NCBI GenBank assembly: GCA_959602875.1
Contig: CAUGVQ010000052.1
Location: forward strand, 1 to 13,727
DNA: 13,727 nt
Reading direction: 5' to 3'
From: an uncultured Collinsella sp.
GTDB lineage: Bacteria; Actinomycetota; Coriobacteriia; Coriobacteriales; Coriobacteriaceae
Under the pieces are notes generated by a model, which ran no database searches, had not been told where the DNA came from, and was given only the letters and a program-made list of their open reading frames with translations. Shown in pieces: positions 13,311 to 13,727 of this stretch (position 1 is the stretch's first letter; every line of letters starts with the position of its first letter). A program made the translations under genes and the position numbers.

Positions 13311-13727
13311 ATGCGCTCTCGCACCCAACGATCATCGACGACACCCAACCACGACGGCCGCAAAAACAAGCGGACCGCGCAGCGCAAGCGCGCCGCGCAA
13401 GGCAAGGGTGCCATGCGGGGCAAAGGTGCCGCGCAAGGCAAAAGCGTCGCACAGGGCAACCAGCCCGCACCGCGCCCCTCGGCATCTGCCGAGCGCCGCG
13501 CCCGCAAAGACGCCGCCGGCCCCTGCCCCATCATGCGCGCGTGCGGTGGCTGCGCATGGATCGGCATGCCCTATAAAAAGCAGCTCGCCCGCAAACAGGA
13601 GACCATCGAGGAGCTTTTTGCACCGCTTATCGCTCAGTTTGAGTGGGACGTTGCGCCTGATGCTGTGGTGGGTATGCGGGCCGACGTGGGAGATGCTGCG
13701 CGCAAGCCCGGCTACGACCCCCTCCGC
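13311..13727 (+). CDS. 23S rRNA (uracil-5-)-methyltransferase, RlmD/RumA family, 5' part only
   Basis: The frame is open from the ATG to the last base of the window (139 codons) and continues beyond it. Residues 72-81, CPIMRACGGC, hold three cysteines spaced as in the iron-sulfur cluster motif of the RumA/RlmD family (C-x5-C-x2-C). This is followed by the typical YKKQLARKQETIEELF helix. The family methylates C5 of a uracil in 23S rRNA using S-adenosylmethionine; the catalytic domain is outside the window. Residues 1-70 are an extended, strongly basic tail rich in Arg, Lys, Ala and Gln with near-repeats such as GAAQGK and SVAQGN, longer than in typical relatives, which start near the cysteines. 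The ribosome site AAGGAGAGG lies 9-18 bases ahead, a slightly long spacing. No TRAM domain is evident before the cysteines. Subfamily (RlmC, RlmD or RlmCD) cannot be settled. Confidence 0.85.
   Translation, partial: MRSRTQRSSTTPNHDGRKNKRTAQRKRAAQGKGAMRGKGAAQGKSVAQGNQPAPRPSASAERRARKDAAGPCPIMRACGGCAWIGMPYKKQLARKQETIEELFAPLIAQFEWDVAPDAVVGMRADVGDAARKPGYDPLR

Overview
The window looks like the chromosome of a GC-rich Gram-positive bacterium. The mix of a BglG/PTS sugar operon, an LPXTG-anchored pilin-like adhesin, a MacB/FtsX-type ABC exporter and a very basic RlmD-like protein fits a gut actinobacterium of the Coriobacteriia (Collinsella-like). That placement is an inference from gene content and style, not from a marker gene.

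Layout. (1) 43-273 (-): acyl carrier protein AcpP. (2) 844-4305 (+): a probable sugar-utilisation unit. It has a BglG/LicT-type antiterminator, then a leader with an RNA antiterminator (RAT)-like hairpin that overlaps a strong terminator, then a beta-glucoside-family PTS EIIBC, then a ChbG/YdjC-type carbohydrate deacetylase. The likely scheme is that the PTS phosphorylates the antiterminator when sugar is absent. When sugar is present the antiterminator binds the RAT, opens the terminator, and lets EIIBC and the deacetylase be expressed. (3) 4306-4517: a convergent terminator zone with three copies of a TCGAGTACTCGA-like palindrome. (4) 4518-7175 (-): an 885-residue ABC ATPase-permease fusion. 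(5) 7415-12843 (-): a giant LPXTG surface adhesin with a fibro-slime domain, SpaA-like domains and five tandem isopeptide pilin domains. (6) 12844-13310: a 467-bp intergenic region with repeated -10-like motifs. (7) 13311 to the window end (+): the 5' part of an RlmD/RumA-type 23S rRNA uracil-5-methyltransferase.

The most striking observation is at the start of the adhesin. A run of eight G on the coding strand (12781-12788) lies between a good ribosome site plus ATG (12843) and the hydrophobic core of the signal peptide. With eight G the reading frame hits a stop after 24 codons. With nine or six G it reads straight through a textbook signal peptide into the 1782-codon adhesin frame. This is the layout of a phase-variable (slipped-strand) surface gene caught in the OFF state, unless the tract length is an assembly error.

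Second in interest is the RAT/terminator overlap at 1751-1839, together with an antiterminator that lacks one of the usual PRD1 histidines.
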